64,000 nt of DNA from Opitutaceae bacterium (GCA_028284385.1 JANQRT010000045.1:1-64000); one strand, 5' to 3'; shown: positions 9,393 to 20,843, counted from the stretch's first letter. Translations and numbers: made by a program. The notes: generated from the letters alone by a model not told the origin.

Positions 9393-11612
9393 TCAGTACC
9401 TGCGACTGAGAGTGAAGCGCGCCTCTCGAGGACTAGCAGCGTGAATGACCGCCCGTGAAGCTGATCCACTGATGTTAGACTCGTCCGTTACGTTGACTAC
9501 ATTGATTTGAAAACGCCAATCCTCCTTCTGGTAGGCGAACATCAAGTCTATGCTATGTTGAGACGGGAGGAAAAAGGAGTTTCCGTTGTCGCCCGGCCTT
9601 CTCGGCAGATACTCGAATCCCGCTCCAAGCGATACGTTCGACAAAGGTCCAGACTCGAAATCGTACTTCGCGAAGGTCTTGAACGAGAAGCCGTCAGGAA
9701 TGTTGCGTTCGAGCACGCCGGAAGCGGTGATCGATTCTATATCGCTAATGCCCGCCATAATCGAAAAGTTGTCGATCGGCTGATACGCCAAATCCACTTC
9801 CCAACCCGTAATGGAGAACGTACCGACGGGCGCGAGGCTGAAGAAGATCTCTCCATTCTCGTCAAAAAAGGGCGTTTCCTTGAGCAGATTTTCGGTGAGG
9901 TAGTCGAAGTAGCTCGTCGTCATAACTAAACGGTGGTCGAACAGATCGAATTTGATGCCGAACTCGTCTCCCTCGCTTTGCTCGTTTGGAAAACGCTCGC
10001 CGGTCTGGTCATCGGTTTGAGTGACGGGATTGAAGGTCTGGGAATTGCTGTAGAACAGCGTGAAATTACGATCCTCAAACGGTCTACCGACGACTCCGAT
10101 CTTTCGCGTCCATTCGTTCACTTTGAAGCCATCCAAAGTTACCGTATTCGATATGTTGTTACGCGCATCGGTGGTCGAGGAATCGTATCGCGCTCCAAGC
10201 ACTACGATAAGACGATCATCGAAGGCGCTAATATTGTCCTGTATCCCAAAATTGGTGAACGTAATATCGTCTTCAAGATCGCGGAATGGCCGTTTGTCAG
10301 TCAAAATACTAGCCGGGCGGCCCACCGGGAAATAAGGCACCTCCCCTGCTGGACCATGGGTCCAACGGAAATGAGTAAGGTGACCGCTGTGATCCAAGTA
10401 CTGAGCATAGGTCAGTAGCTTATGGTTCGTTTGCCCGATCTCTATATCGCCAACCAGATCGAGATAGAATCCAGTCGTCGAGTAGTCCTCAGGCCGATCG
10501 TTTAGATTGTAACTAATAGCATTGATCGTCGTCCATCGAGGATCGGTAAAAAGAAAGCCCTCCCTATCTGTTCCAAGCCGATTGCCTTGGTCGTCGTAAA
10601 ACGCAAGCCCTCCTGAAACTTGAGTTGCTACTTGATGCTTGGTCGCATCGAAATACCTGCTCACTAATCGGAGATTCCAATCCGACTCATTTATATCGAA
10701 AGCATGTTCAATTCCGAATTCGATGTAAGTCCTATCCTCGTCCGCGAGAAGCTCGACATCGTCCTGATTCTCCCAGAATTTGAAATCGTTGCCCAAGAAT
10801 GTGGATATATTATTCCCCGCATCGACGCGCCACTGGCCGCCAAACATTTGATTGACGTTGTTCCAGTTCAGCCAAGTCCATAACTTCGTTTCCGGCGTCG
10901 CATAGTAATCGAGGGCCAGCGTTACATTCCGGCGATCATTGTGACCGCCATTATAACGAGTGCCATCTTGAGCAACGCCTATCACGCGATAGAGCAATTT
11001 CTTATCCTCCGACGCCGGTCCTGTGTGATCGACGGAAAGCCGTACTATTCCGTCAGGTCCATCGGTGGCGTACATCAACTCCACTTCCGTCGTCTGCGCC
11101 GAAATGGGACGTTTGAGAACGGCGTTGAGGAGCCCTCCCAAAGACGTCGAACCGTAGAGCGTTCCATTCGGTCCTTTGATGACTTCCATTCGTTCGAAAT
11201 TCGCGAAATCGTGAAGCCCGTAGGCTCCCCCCTGCACGATGCTTAGACCATCGAAGTAGACGGTTCCGGTATTGGTTCCGCGGATTGAGAAGTTTCCAAA
11301 AAACGGTGGATGCCCGCCCGTGGTACCGGCCACGTATTTGATGGCCTCGTCGTTGTTTTGAGGCTTCAAGTCGCGTATCATTTCCGAATTCACAGTGATG
11401 ATCGGAGTCGGAGTATCGATTATCGCGGAGTTGACGCGTGTCGCGCCGAGGGTGTGGGTAGTGCCGTATCCACGATCGCTTTGCGAAGTCACGTTAAAAA
11501 CGGAGAGAGTTACGATCTCGTCCGAAAGGTCGTCTTCCTGACCTTGTATAAATGGCGTACACAGAAATGTGGATACAATCAAAGGTATGAGTTTTTTGGG
11601 CAAAGCATTCAT
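9393..11612 (-). CDS. TonB-dependent outer-membrane receptor
   Basis: 739-residue siderophore/carbohydrate-type receptor. The start at 11612 (MNALPKKLIPLIVSTFL) is chosen because AGGAG precedes it at good distance and it begins a signal peptide ending near FIQGQ; an upstream in-frame start at 11669 lacks this. Next come a TonB-box-like EIVTLSVFNV, a plug domain with FSIRGTNTGTVYFDGL and VIKGPNGTLYGSTSLGG, then a 22-strand barrel ending in the aromatic RRY. It sits in a sulfatase/symporter locus with a 19-bp operator in front (11793), so uptake of a sulfated saccharide is inferred. No SusD-like partner is present. Confidence 0.93.
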   Translation of the reverse strand: MNALPKKLIPLIVSTFLCTPFIQGQEDDLSDEIVTLSVFNVTSQSDRGYGTTHTLGATRVNSAIIDTPTPIITVNSEMIRDLKPQNNDEAIKYVAGTTGGHPPFFGNFSIRGTNTGTVYFDGLSIVQGGAYGLHDFANFERMEVIKGPNGTLYGSTSLGGLLNAVLKRPISAQTTEVELMYATDGPDGIVRLSVDHTGPASEDKKLLYRVIGVAQDGTRYNGGHNDRRNVTLALDYYATPETKLWTWLNWNNVNQMFGGQWRVDAGNNISTFLGNDFKFWENQDDVELLADEDRTYIEFGIEHAFDINESDWNLRLVSRYFDATKHQVATQVSGGLAFYDDQGNRLGTDREGFLFTDPRWTTINAISYNLNDRPEDYSTTGFYLDLVGDIEIGQTNHKLLTYAQYLDHSGHLTHFRWTHGPAGEVPYFPVGRPASILTDKRPFRDLEDDITFTNFGIQDNISAFDDRLIVVLGARYDSSTTDARNNISNTVTLDGFKVNEWTRKIGVVGRPFEDRNFTLFYSNSQTFNPVTQTDDQTGERFPNEQSEGDEFGIKFDLFDHRLVMTTSYFDYLTENLLKETPFFDENGEIFFSLAPVGTFSITGWEVDLAYQPIDNFSIMAGISDIESITASGVLERNIPDGFSFKTFAKYDFESGPLSNVSLGAGFEYLPRRPGDNGNSFFLPSQHSIDLMFAYQKEDWRFQINVVNVTDESNISGSASRAVIHAASPREARFTLSRRY

Positions 11613-11792
11613 ATCGCGCTCCTGTAGTTTGGGGGTTGATTTTCGTAAGCCGTTTCGCAACAGCCACACGTCTCTTCACGCGAAGAAGCCTGGATTATAT
11701 GGGATAAATGACGAGGCTAGTCCGCCCGAAGAGGGCAATGAAAACATGGTCGAATCTTGACCGAATACGGTAGTTCGACAATGGCGCTTTCT

Positions 11793-11811
11793 TGGTAAAA
11801 TCCACTTACCA
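11793..11811. promoter_or_regulatory. 19-bp operator, site 1 (upstream of TonB receptor)
   Basis: TGGTAAAATCCACTTACCA has arms TGGTAA/TTACCA with a 7-bp spacer, 181 bp upstream of the receptor start. It matches sites at 13492 and 16578 in length, arms and nearly in spacer sequence. Binding by the regulator encoded at 13556 is inferred. Confidence 0.75.
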
Positions 11812-11884
11812 CACGACCAAGGAAGTTTGTCTTTGAAACGAGCGTAGCGGCAGTCCGGTTTATCAGCATTTCGCTAGCGTTGCC

Positions 11885-13351
11885 CTAGTACGCCCCGCGG
11901 CGCTTCTCCAACTCGGTTCTGACGTTTCGGACATCCGATTCGGAAATAGTGTATCGATTAATCAGATACCACAACAATAGTCCGAACACGATCGGGATGA
12001 CCGAAAACGCGATTCGCATCCACAAGAGCGATTTCTCGCTTTGATTGCCGCCGAGCTCCACATCGAATCCGGTCCAAACCAGGATGAACCCGGACAGGAG
12101 AAAGCTTAAGGAGAATCCGAGTTTCTGAAACCAAGTTAAGACCGACCCGAACATGCCCTCGCGACGCATGCCTGTCTCAAGTTCGTCGAAGTCGCAAATG
12201 TCCGACAGCATCGAATGCGTCATCACCCAAAATCCCTGAAGCGAGGCTCCGAGAAATACGATTGGCACCAGCTGAAGGTAAGGATAATTTGGAGTGTAGC
12301 AGAACCACTTGAGAACCGAACCGATAAGGAGGAAAAATACTCCGACATATAAAATAGTTCGATGCTTGCCGATTTTCGTAGATATGTAGGCGACCACAGG
12401 GATCGACACAATAGAGGCAATGGCTTGGGCAGTACCGACCCAGCCTACCAAAATGGACGCGGCCTTAGTATCGCCATGATGCACGTGATAGACATTAACG
12501 TAAAAACCAAGCCCGCGAACCATGTTATTCGCCGACACCATCATCAGCATGGACACGATTAGGGCGACGAAGGGTTTAAACTTTATGGCCGTCTTGAGCG
12601 AACGGAGCAGGCTTATTTTTTCCTGTTTGGCAGCGAGATCCTTAACGCGCTCCTTTACAAAGATGGCGGGAATTAAGCCGAATACGAGGAACAATACGCC
12701 AACGGCAATTCCAACGAATTTCATTCCCTGCAAGGTGTTATCGAATACGTCTAGTTGGGTGATTAAATAAACCCAACTGAACATGATTCCGCCGACCGCA
12801 TTGAAAACCAGACGGTAGCCCATTAACCTTGACCGATCATGGTAATCGACGGCCATTTCGTAACCAAGAGCATGATACGGCACTGCGAAAAACGTGTAGC
12901 ATGCGTAGAAAATCAGAAGCCCGAAAGTGAGGTAGAGAAATAGTCCCGTAGGCCCTAAGCTCGCCGGTACGAACCAAAGCGCCGGAAAGGACAAGAAACA
13001 CGCTACAGCCCCCGCCGCCAAATAGGGCTTACGACGACCGAATCGAGATCGGCTGTTGTCCGACATCGATCCAACCACCGGATCGATTATCGCATCCCAA
13101 ACCCGAGTAATCGCCAGAGAAATCCCAATGTATGCCGGATTGAGGCCCAAAGCCACATTGTATATCGGATTCGCCAACTCCTTCGGGGCGTTCAAACCCA
13201 TGATATCCGTGACAGCGCCCACCCCAAAGCAAAGCTTTTGCTTAAGAGGCACATTGTCGTCCTTTTTGGATTCGGAATCGGAAACAATCGCTTCGCCTCC
13301 AGACTTGGGAGCGTTCGCGGGGGGCGTATTTTTTGGGGAATCGTCTTTCAT
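11885..13351 (-). CDS. GPH-type cation symporter (MelB/YicJ-like MFS transporter)
   Basis: 488 residues with about 12 hydrophobic segments. The first 30 residues are charged and probably disordered. Family signs: KLCFGVGAVTDIMGL at the first helix, the loop DNSRSRFGRRKPYLAAGA (the family's G-R-R-x-P motif) and AVPYHALGYEM. Members import glycosides or uronides with Na+ or H+. It is transcribed away from the GntR/LacI regulator with operator site 2 between them, so it is the likely inner-membrane permease for the sugar handled by this locus. Confidence 0.9.
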   Translation of the reverse strand: MKDDSPKNTPPANAPKSGGEAIVSDSESKKDDNVPLKQKLCFGVGAVTDIMGLNAPKELANPIYNVALGLNPAYIGISLAITRVWDAIIDPVVGSMSDNSRSRFGRRKPYLAAGAVACFLSFPALWFVPASLGPTGLFLYLTFGLLIFYACYTFFAVPYHALGYEMAVDYHDRSRLMGYRLVFNAVGGIMFSWVYLITQLDVFDNTLQGMKFVGIAVGVLFLVFGLIPAIFVKERVKDLAAKQEKISLLRSLKTAIKFKPFVALIVSMLMMVSANNMVRGLGFYVNVYHVHHGDTKAASILVGWVGTAQAIASIVSIPVVAYISTKIGKHRTILYVGVFFLLIGSVLKWFCYTPNYPYLQLVPIVFLGASLQGFWVMTHSMLSDICDFDELETGMRREGMFGSVLTWFQKLGFSLSFLLSGFILVWTGFDVELGGNQSEKSLLWMRIAFSVIPIVFGLLLWYLINRYTISESDVRNVRTELEKRRGAY

Positions 13352-13491
13352 TTTCCAATACGCCCCCGCTTTATATCCGACCTACTATCTGGAGCGCCAG
13401 GAAATTGATTATAGAGGGCGTGATTGTGCGGGGTCATCGTCAGACACTCCTAGCAAATGCTTCGAACGTTCGTTGACAACTCAGCACGCTG

Positions 13492-13510
13492 TGGTAATTT
13501 TCCTTTACCA
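13492..13510. promoter_or_regulatory. 19-bp operator, site 2 (divergent symporter/regulator promoter)
   Basis: TGGTAATTTTCCTTTACCA, the same TGGTAA-N7-TTACCA palindrome, extended by one flanking G/C pair. It lies between the divergent symporter (starts 13351) and regulator (starts 13556), consistent with autoregulation. Confidence 0.75.
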
Positions 13511-13555
13511 CAAGCGCTGCCTTGTCGTTTTCGCCTCACCTCAAACCATGTACGA

Positions 13556-14653
13556 ATGCCCCTTCAGATCACAAGCAAGCGGCTTCATGTAGTTGCTGCC
13601 GAAAAACTTCGGCAGGAAATCGAGGCCGGACGGTGGGAAGAATGGCTTCCTGACGAGCGCGCCCTCAGCGCCTCGTTGAACATCAGTCGTCCAACTCTCA
13701 GTCGAGCGTTAGGCATCCTGGAAAACGAACGACGATTGACACGATTTCCGCGCCGCGGCTGGCAGATAAAGCAAAACGGCACTCCTGATCAAGGCGGAAT
13801 CGCAACGACGCCGACTATAGGAATTCTTCTAAACAGCGCCGCTCAACTCACGTTCATGCTTTTCGAGATCGTAAAGGAACTCCAAAAGCTCGGGATGCTT
13901 GTGCTCGTATTCAATCAAGACACTCTGACCCATACGAACAAGGGAACACGCAATTATCTGGAAACCCTCATCAAGAAGTACGACAACGAAATCAATTGCT
14001 GGCTTCTTCTTCACGTAAATAGCCAGGTCAAGAAATGGATGAAAGAGCTGCGGGCCAATTGCCTGTCGTACGACAAGAATCGAGATGACTGCCAAATGCC
14101 GGGCGTCTATGAAAACCAGCTGCTGGTCACGACACACGCCCTGAATCTACTAGCCAATCGCGGACACCGAAACGTAATGATAATAAATAGCGTTAATGAT
14201 GACGACCGAACCGTTATCGAAAATTTCCAGGCCCAAAAAACGGCTGAACGCCGAAAAACGACAATCCATCTCTACGATCTGGCCCTCGAACAAAACTCCC
14301 TCGACAAAGGCGTAGACCGTCTCATTCGGTTGAATCCGAGACCTACCGGCGTCATCATCAACAACTTTTGGAGCTATTTGACGCTTTCGGGAAACCTGAA
14401 TCGGCATGGCATTCGAATTCCGGAAGACGTGTCCGTAGTCTGCTTGGCTTCAGGCGTGTATTCGAAATTTCTTTACCAGAAGGTCACGGAATACCGTATC
14501 GACATCAAACGCTGCGTCAGCAAGATCAAGGATCAGATTATGCTAATCCTCAAGGGCGACCGCACTCCAAACGTGGTCGAAATCCTTCCCGAGCTCCATC
14601 CTGGTGAAACCGTAGCCTCGCCACCGGAATTCGACACTGTCAATTCAACGTAA
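13556..14653 (+). CDS. GntR-HTH/LacI-sensor hybrid regulator (AraR-like architecture)
   Basis: 365 residues from the ATG at 13556; an earlier in-frame start at 13457 would run through the operator region. The N-terminus is a winged HTH of GntR type (KLRQEIEAGRW, LSASLNISRPTLSRALGILE, about residues 14-65). From about residue 78 on it is a LacI/periplasmic-binding-protein-like sensor (TIGILLNSAAQ, RGHRNVMIINSV, RPTGVIINNF, GIRIPEDVSVVCL). AraR and relatives share this combination and respond to sugars. It ends 5 bp from the convergent isomerase gene. It is the only dedicated regulator in the locus and the natural candidate for binding the 19-bp palindromes. Confidence 0.88.
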   Translation: MPLQITSKRLHVVAAEKLRQEIEAGRWEEWLPDERALSASLNISRPTLSRALGILENERRLTRFPRRGWQIKQNGTPDQGGIATTPTIGILLNSAAQLTFMLFEIVKELQKLGMLVLVFNQDTLTHTNKGTRNYLETLIKKYDNEINCWLLLHVNSQVKKWMKELRANCLSYDKNRDDCQMPGVYENQLLVTTHALNLLANRGHRNVMIINSVNDDDRTVIENFQAQKTAERRKTTIHLYDLALEQNSLDKGVDRLIRLNPRPTGVIINNFWSYLTLSGNLNRHGIRIPEDVSVVCLASGVYSKFLYQKVTEYRIDIKRCVSKIKDQIMLILKGDRTPNVVEILPELHPGETVASPPEFDTVNST

Positions 14654-14658
14654 GCGAT

Positions 14659-15465
14659 CTACGAAGGCAGTCGAATACCATCGCCCGAACACCGCCGGAA
14701 TGCCGCTTCAAGGCTTTCGACGATATCGCCCTTAGGTCTGAACTCGTGCCCGACATAACCTTTGTATCCACTGCGGTCTATCGTGCTGCAAATGCCTGCA
14801 TAGTTCAACTCTTGCGTATCATCAAAATCCCTACGTCCTGGATTTCCAGCGGTATGAATGTGACCGATAATGGAAGCGTAACGCTCAAGGCTTCGAATCA
14901 CATCGCCTTCCATTATCTGCATATGATAGATATCATACAGCAGCTTGACGCGAGGGCTGTCAGCTATCTCGCACAGAGCGGCTCCCCAGGTAGTACGATC
15001 CGCCATATACAGTGGGTGGTCGATGCGTGAATTCAGCAATTCCAGGTTCAGGTCGATATTCTTTTCTTCGGCATAAGGGGCAATGCGTTTCAATCCGCGA
15101 GCCGTATGAATCAGCCCCTCGTAGTCGTCTATGCCTAGCCTTCGATTGCCGCTCAGGCAAATAACGCCAGGAATGTCGAATTGAACGGCGACATCAATCG
15201 AATCACGCAACTCCGACTCGATCCGCTCATGGTTTTCCGGATCGTTCAACCCCTCCTCGTGAGACGTGTGGCCACACATGCTGCAGATTCGCAATCCACT
15301 TGATCGAGCGGACTCGAAAACGCTGCCATAGTCACCTAAGGATTCCCGAAACCAAAATTCGGCGGCTTCATAACCGATTTCCTTTGCCGATTTGAAAAGC
15401 TCTGTTGAAGGAAGTTTCTCGTCGTCGCCGAAAAGAGGAAAGCAAAAGGATTGTTTCACACTCAT
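14659..15465 (-). CDS. Hydroxypyruvate-isomerase-like sugar isomerase/epimerase (TIM barrel)
   Basis: 268 residues of the xylose-isomerase-like TIM-barrel fold (AP endonuclease 2/Hyi group). The four expected metal ligands can be placed: E142 in NLELLNSRIDH, D178 in LLYDIYHMQ, H204 in GHIHTAGNPGRRDF and E241 in YVGHEFRP. This spacing resembles hydroxypyruvate isomerase and Hyi-like enzymes. The true substrate may be another keto-sugar or sugar acid. It begins 11 bp after the dehydrogenase stop, so both form one minus-strand operon behind operator site 3. Confidence 0.85.
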   Translation of the reverse strand: MSVKQSFCFPLFGDDEKLPSTELFKSAKEIGYEAAEFWFRESLGDYGSVFESARSSGLRICSMCGHTSHEEGLNDPENHERIESELRDSIDVAVQFDIPGVICLSGNRRLGIDDYEGLIHTARGLKRIAPYAEEKNIDLNLELLNSRIDHPLYMADRTTWGAALCEIADSPRVKLLYDIYHMQIMEGDVIRSLERYASIIGHIHTAGNPGRRDFDDTQELNYAGICSTIDRSGYKGYVGHEFRPKGDIVESLEAAFRRCSGDGIRLPS

Positions 15466-15476
15466 TTTAGCTTCGA

Positions 15477-16514
15477 TTAGTGTTTAACTCCGAGCTTAAC
15501 GCTGCCAGTCGGATCGGCGGCAAATTCTGGATACGCATCCTCCAGATCTTCAAACGCAACCACTGGATCGATCAGCAACTGTCCGTCTAGCTGTCCTTGA
15601 AGTATCATACGTTTGCATTCGCTCCGGATGCGGTCGAAATTCCAGGACGGATGTTTTTGGTTCGGATCGGATTCCGCTCGTGAAAACACGATTTTGGGAA
15701 TATTCATATGCGACTCGCCCCCAAAATCCAAACCGGCTTTAAATGGGCCGGGAAAAGCTCCGTAAACAACCGTACCGCCAAAAGCAACGCCCCTGAGAGC
15801 ATCCTGCAACGCGTTGGCCGAACCGCTGTATTCAATACACACATCCACTCCGCGTCCGCCCGTGTACTCTTTTATTTTAAAGCCAGCATCCTCTTCGATC
15901 GGATCGATTAAGCAATCCGCTCCCAGTTTCCCGGCAATCTCCCGTCGCCGCTCTATGGGATCGATCGCCAGAATCATCCCCGCCCCTGCTCGTCGAAGAA
16001 ACTGGATGATAATGAGAGAAATCGCGCCGAGCCCGAAAACCGCTACGCCGTCCCCAAAACGAACCGGACCATCGCGCAGAGCCGAAAACGCGTAGTGAGC
16101 CGGGTCTTCACAAAGCGCCGCCTTGCAAAGGGCCTCATCAGGTTCACCTTCGAATCTCAACCCAGCGTCTTCCTGCATGACATGACTATTACGAAAGCCG
16201 CCATGCCCCGAAGCCCAATCCCCCACTTTGAATCGACTCACCTCCGTTCCAATCTCTACGACCGGTCCCACGAACATATTACCGACAGCCTTCGGATAGC
16301 TAAACAGATCTCCCTCATGCTTTCGATGTATCCGGAGATCACTATCCCAGCGACCGCGCGGATTGCCGTATCCTTTAAAATATGACATTTCCGTACCATG
16401 CTTCGCAGCGCTATAGCGAGGGCGAATCCGGACTTCGTTAGGAGCTAAACCCACATCCGAATAGTCGGCCCACTCAAGGCATTCGGGTTTTGTACAGAGA
16501 AGTTCTCGAGGCAT
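15477..16514 (-). CDS. MDR-superfamily dehydrogenase lacking the catalytic zinc cysteine
   Basis: 345 residues. A GroES-like N-terminal half is followed by a Rossmann fold (AVFGLGAISLIIIQFLRRAG, then AIDP at the second strand end, which favours NAD). Where zinc alcohol dehydrogenases carry C-G-T, this protein reads SAAKHGTEMSY, so the catalytic Cys is replaced by Lys-His. There is also no cluster of four structural-zinc Cys. That pattern resembles the BchC-like MDR group with a '..GTE' motif. It is the first gene of an operon with the TIM-barrel isomerase, and operator site 3 is 64 bp upstream. Oxidation of a sugar-derived alcohol is inferred. Confidence 0.82.
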   Translation of the reverse strand: MPRELLCTKPECLEWADYSDVGLAPNEVRIRPRYSAAKHGTEMSYFKGYGNPRGRWDSDLRIHRKHEGDLFSYPKAVGNMFVGPVVEIGTEVSRFKVGDWASGHGGFRNSHVMQEDAGLRFEGEPDEALCKAALCEDPAHYAFSALRDGPVRFGDGVAVFGLGAISLIIIQFLRRAGAGMILAIDPIERRREIAGKLGADCLIDPIEEDAGFKIKEYTGGRGVDVCIEYSGSANALQDALRGVAFGGTVVYGAFPGPFKAGLDFGGESHMNIPKIVFSRAESDPNQKHPSWNFDRIRSECKRMILQGQLDGQLLIDPVVAFEDLEDAYPEFAADPTGSVKLGVKH

Positions 16515-16577
16515 AACAGGGAATCGTTACTGCCCCTAAACTCTCATTCGTCGGCTAGGAGACAAAGTCCCCCTGCA

Positions 16578-16596
16578 TGGCAAAATCCGTTTACCA
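16578..16596. promoter_or_regulatory. 19-bp operator, site 3 (upstream of dehydrogenase/isomerase operon)
   Basis: TGGCAAAATCCGTTTACCA differs from the perfect arm at one base (TGGCAA). It shares AAAATCC with site 1 and has the same 7-bp spacer. It lies 64 bp ahead of the dehydrogenase start. Confidence 0.72.
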
Positions 16597-16630
16597 GCGG
16601 TTGGGTATACGCGAGCCTTTATACTTCGAT

Positions 16631-18871
<2,241 letters not shown>

Positions 18872-18941
18872 TTATAGAAGGAGTTCTTCGCTAAAGGTCT
18901 CCTGCTCAGGGTCAACAACTTTGATGAGGGTTGCGAACCAG

Positions 18942-19013
18942 AACGTCTCAGACGTTCCGCTACATGCCGATAGAATTGCGCCCTCTTTGTAGCGGCATGT
19001 CTAAAACATGCCG
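18942..19013. repeat. Cluster of intergenic stem-loops
   Basis: Three overlapping inverted repeats: AACGTCT/AGACGTT (18942-18956), CCGCTACA (18957-18964)/TGTAGCGG (18988-18995), and CGGCATGT (18993-19000)/ACATGCCG (19006-19013). They share the gtagcgg/acatgccg vocabulary of other palindromes in this window. None is followed by a T-run. Confidence 0.55.
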
Positions 19014-19055
19014 AAACATTGCTTCTCGAAAGCCGGGAATTCTCGAATTAGAAAA

Positions 19056-20384
19056 TCAAACCAAGTCCCAAGGCTTGCGGGATTCTCGCCCGAGTAGCCT
19101 ATTCGCTTTCTTGTGGTTAGTGATGACCTCCTTTTCGCCATCCCATTCCAGCTTCTCGCCGTACTGCCAGGCGATATTGCCTAGCATACAAGCCGTTGCA
19201 CCCTTGTGACCCATTTCAATGGTAGCCTTCGGATCCCGACCTGCTCTCATGCTGCGAATCCAATCGCGAGCATGATCGGGAGTGGAATCGCCTACGTTCA
19301 TATACTTGCGAGTGGTCTTGTCGCCCTCGGGAAATACTTCGAAGCCGATGCGGTCCGCGAAAAGCGTTCCGAGCGTACCATGAAAAGCTAGACCATTGGG
19401 CCGATCGTACCAACCTTTGGAGTTGTAATACTGCATTCCCTTGGTAAATCCGCCGGGACCAAAGGCGTTCATCCGCAGGCCTTCGTAAGTGCATATGAAA
19501 CTTGGATACTCGTAAGTCACGTGGAGCACGTCGGGAACGTCGGTATCATCATCCAGCAGATGCTGATGGGCGACGGCGGACACGCTTTTCGGCGTATCCT
19601 CGCCCATCACTTGGTGCATGCTGTCCAAGCGATGCGCCCCGTAATCGGTGATGATGCCATTGCAGTAGTCCAAGTACCAGCGATAGGTGAAAACGAAACG
19701 GTTTTCGTTGTAAGGCACCATGGGCGATGGGCCCAAATAGAAATCCCAGTCCACGCCCGGAGGAGGATTCGAATCCGGCTTCCTGCCCAAGCCCTTTGGA
19801 TACGTATTCTGATTGTTCCAAACCTTTATATACTTCACCTCGCCAATATGGCCATTTTGTATCAATTCCTTAACGACAGGCCAGTGAGGAGCTGAACGAT
19901 GCTGGGTTCCCACCTGAACATTAACTCCAGCCTTCTTCACGGCTTTCAGAATGGCCTGGTTCTCGCGAATGGTGTGGCCGATCGGCTTTTCCAAATACAT
20001 GTGCTTGCCTGCTTCAGCGCCCATAATGGCGGGGATGGCATGCCAGTGGTCTGGAGTTGTGATCTGAATCGCATCTAGATCCTTCATTTCTAGCATCTTC
20101 CGAAAATCCTTAAACGTCTTAGCCTCACTGCCAGCCCACGCCTTAGCCTTGTCGAGATGGACCGGATAAACATCCGCTAAAGCGACGTATTCGACATTTC
20201 TTTCACGGGCGACTTCCTTGGCAACAATCATCCCGCGATACCCGCAACCGATGAGCCCTACGCGAATGCGTTCATTAGCCCCGCTGACTTTCGACTGCGA
20301 GAGGGCGGTGCTGGGAAGGATGGAAGAAGCGGAAACCGCGGCAGACGCTTTTGCCACGTTCTTAATGAAGTCTCGTCTTTGCAT
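19056..20384 (-). CDS. Gfo/Idh/MocA-family oxidoreductase with Tat-type signal
   Basis: 442 residues. The N-terminus MQRRDFIKNVAKASAAVSAS carries a twin-arginine (RRDF) signal. The Rossmann nucleotide site follows (RVGLIGCGYRGMIVAKEV, about 41-58). MYLEKPIGHTIRE contains the family's E-K-P motif with the likely catalytic Lys. The C-terminal half holds HRLDSMHQVMGEDTPKSV and the HARDWIRSMRAGRDP segment. Exported members with a pre-bound cofactor act on sugars in Planctomycetes and Verrucomicrobia. The gene stands alone and its substrate is unknown. Confidence 0.92.
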   Translation of the reverse strand: MQRRDFIKNVAKASAAVSASSILPSTALSQSKVSGANERIRVGLIGCGYRGMIVAKEVARERNVEYVALADVYPVHLDKAKAWAGSEAKTFKDFRKMLEMKDLDAIQITTPDHWHAIPAIMGAEAGKHMYLEKPIGHTIRENQAILKAVKKAGVNVQVGTQHRSAPHWPVVKELIQNGHIGEVKYIKVWNNQNTYPKGLGRKPDSNPPPGVDWDFYLGPSPMVPYNENRFVFTYRWYLDYCNGIITDYGAHRLDSMHQVMGEDTPKSVSAVAHQHLLDDDTDVPDVLHVTYEYPSFICTYEGLRMNAFGPGGFTKGMQYYNSKGWYDRPNGLAFHGTLGTLFADRIGFEVFPEGDKTTRKYMNVGDSTPDHARDWIRSMRAGRDPKATIEMGHKGATACMLGNIAWQYGEKLEWDGEKEVITNHKKANRLLGRESRKPWDLV

Positions 20385-20400
20385 AATCTCTAAAGGTTGA

Positions 20401-20843
20401 AGATTGGGTTAATTTCGGGAGCTTGCGCCACAGCACATGATCGTTGCCAACAGCTTTTCTCTTGGGAGAGCAAATCTCAGGGGCGAGAACACGTCGAACA
20501 GGGGCGGGAAGCACTAAGAAAAGTTGGCTTAACCGAATGCCAATAATCAACAGGGAGCAACCCTTTTCATGGAATACGGAACGGAACAGGAGGGGTCAGA
20601 CTTCGCTCTCTCATGTAGTGATAATGTCATACGAATAGCGTCGGCCAAAAGAAATGAATTCTTCAGAAACGACAGCCTCAAATGCAGAGCTTTTGACCTC
20701 CTTTTTTCTTGATAAACCTCATCTCCCAGTGTCCCAGTGTTTAGGCCGACAACCACTGCCCCGAGGGGCAACATTACCCCAATAAGAACCCCACTCGGAA
20801 ACGCCGTCTATCGATCGTTCTGCTCCCACCGACCTCAATCGCA
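20401..20843. other. Intergenic region without a supported gene
   Basis: About 440 bp between divergent genes. I see a short tandem CCCAGTGTCCCAGTGT near 20730 and a ggggtcagacttcgctctc phrase near 20593, but no convincing coding frame, RNA or operator. The 75-codon minus-strand frame over 20547-20774 has no recognisable content. Promoters for the two flanking genes must lie here. Confidence 0.5.

Noticed and set aside
18993..19013. Hairpin CGGCATGT/ACATGCCG as a rho-independent terminator of the isocitrate dehydrogenase region
   Set aside because: No T-run follows on either strand, and the unit belongs to a family of intergenic palindromes.
20547..20774. 75-codon minus-strand frame as a remnant of a REP-associated transposase
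   Set aside because: Only a ggggtcagacttcg phrase hints at this; no HUH or catalytic Tyr motif can be seen.
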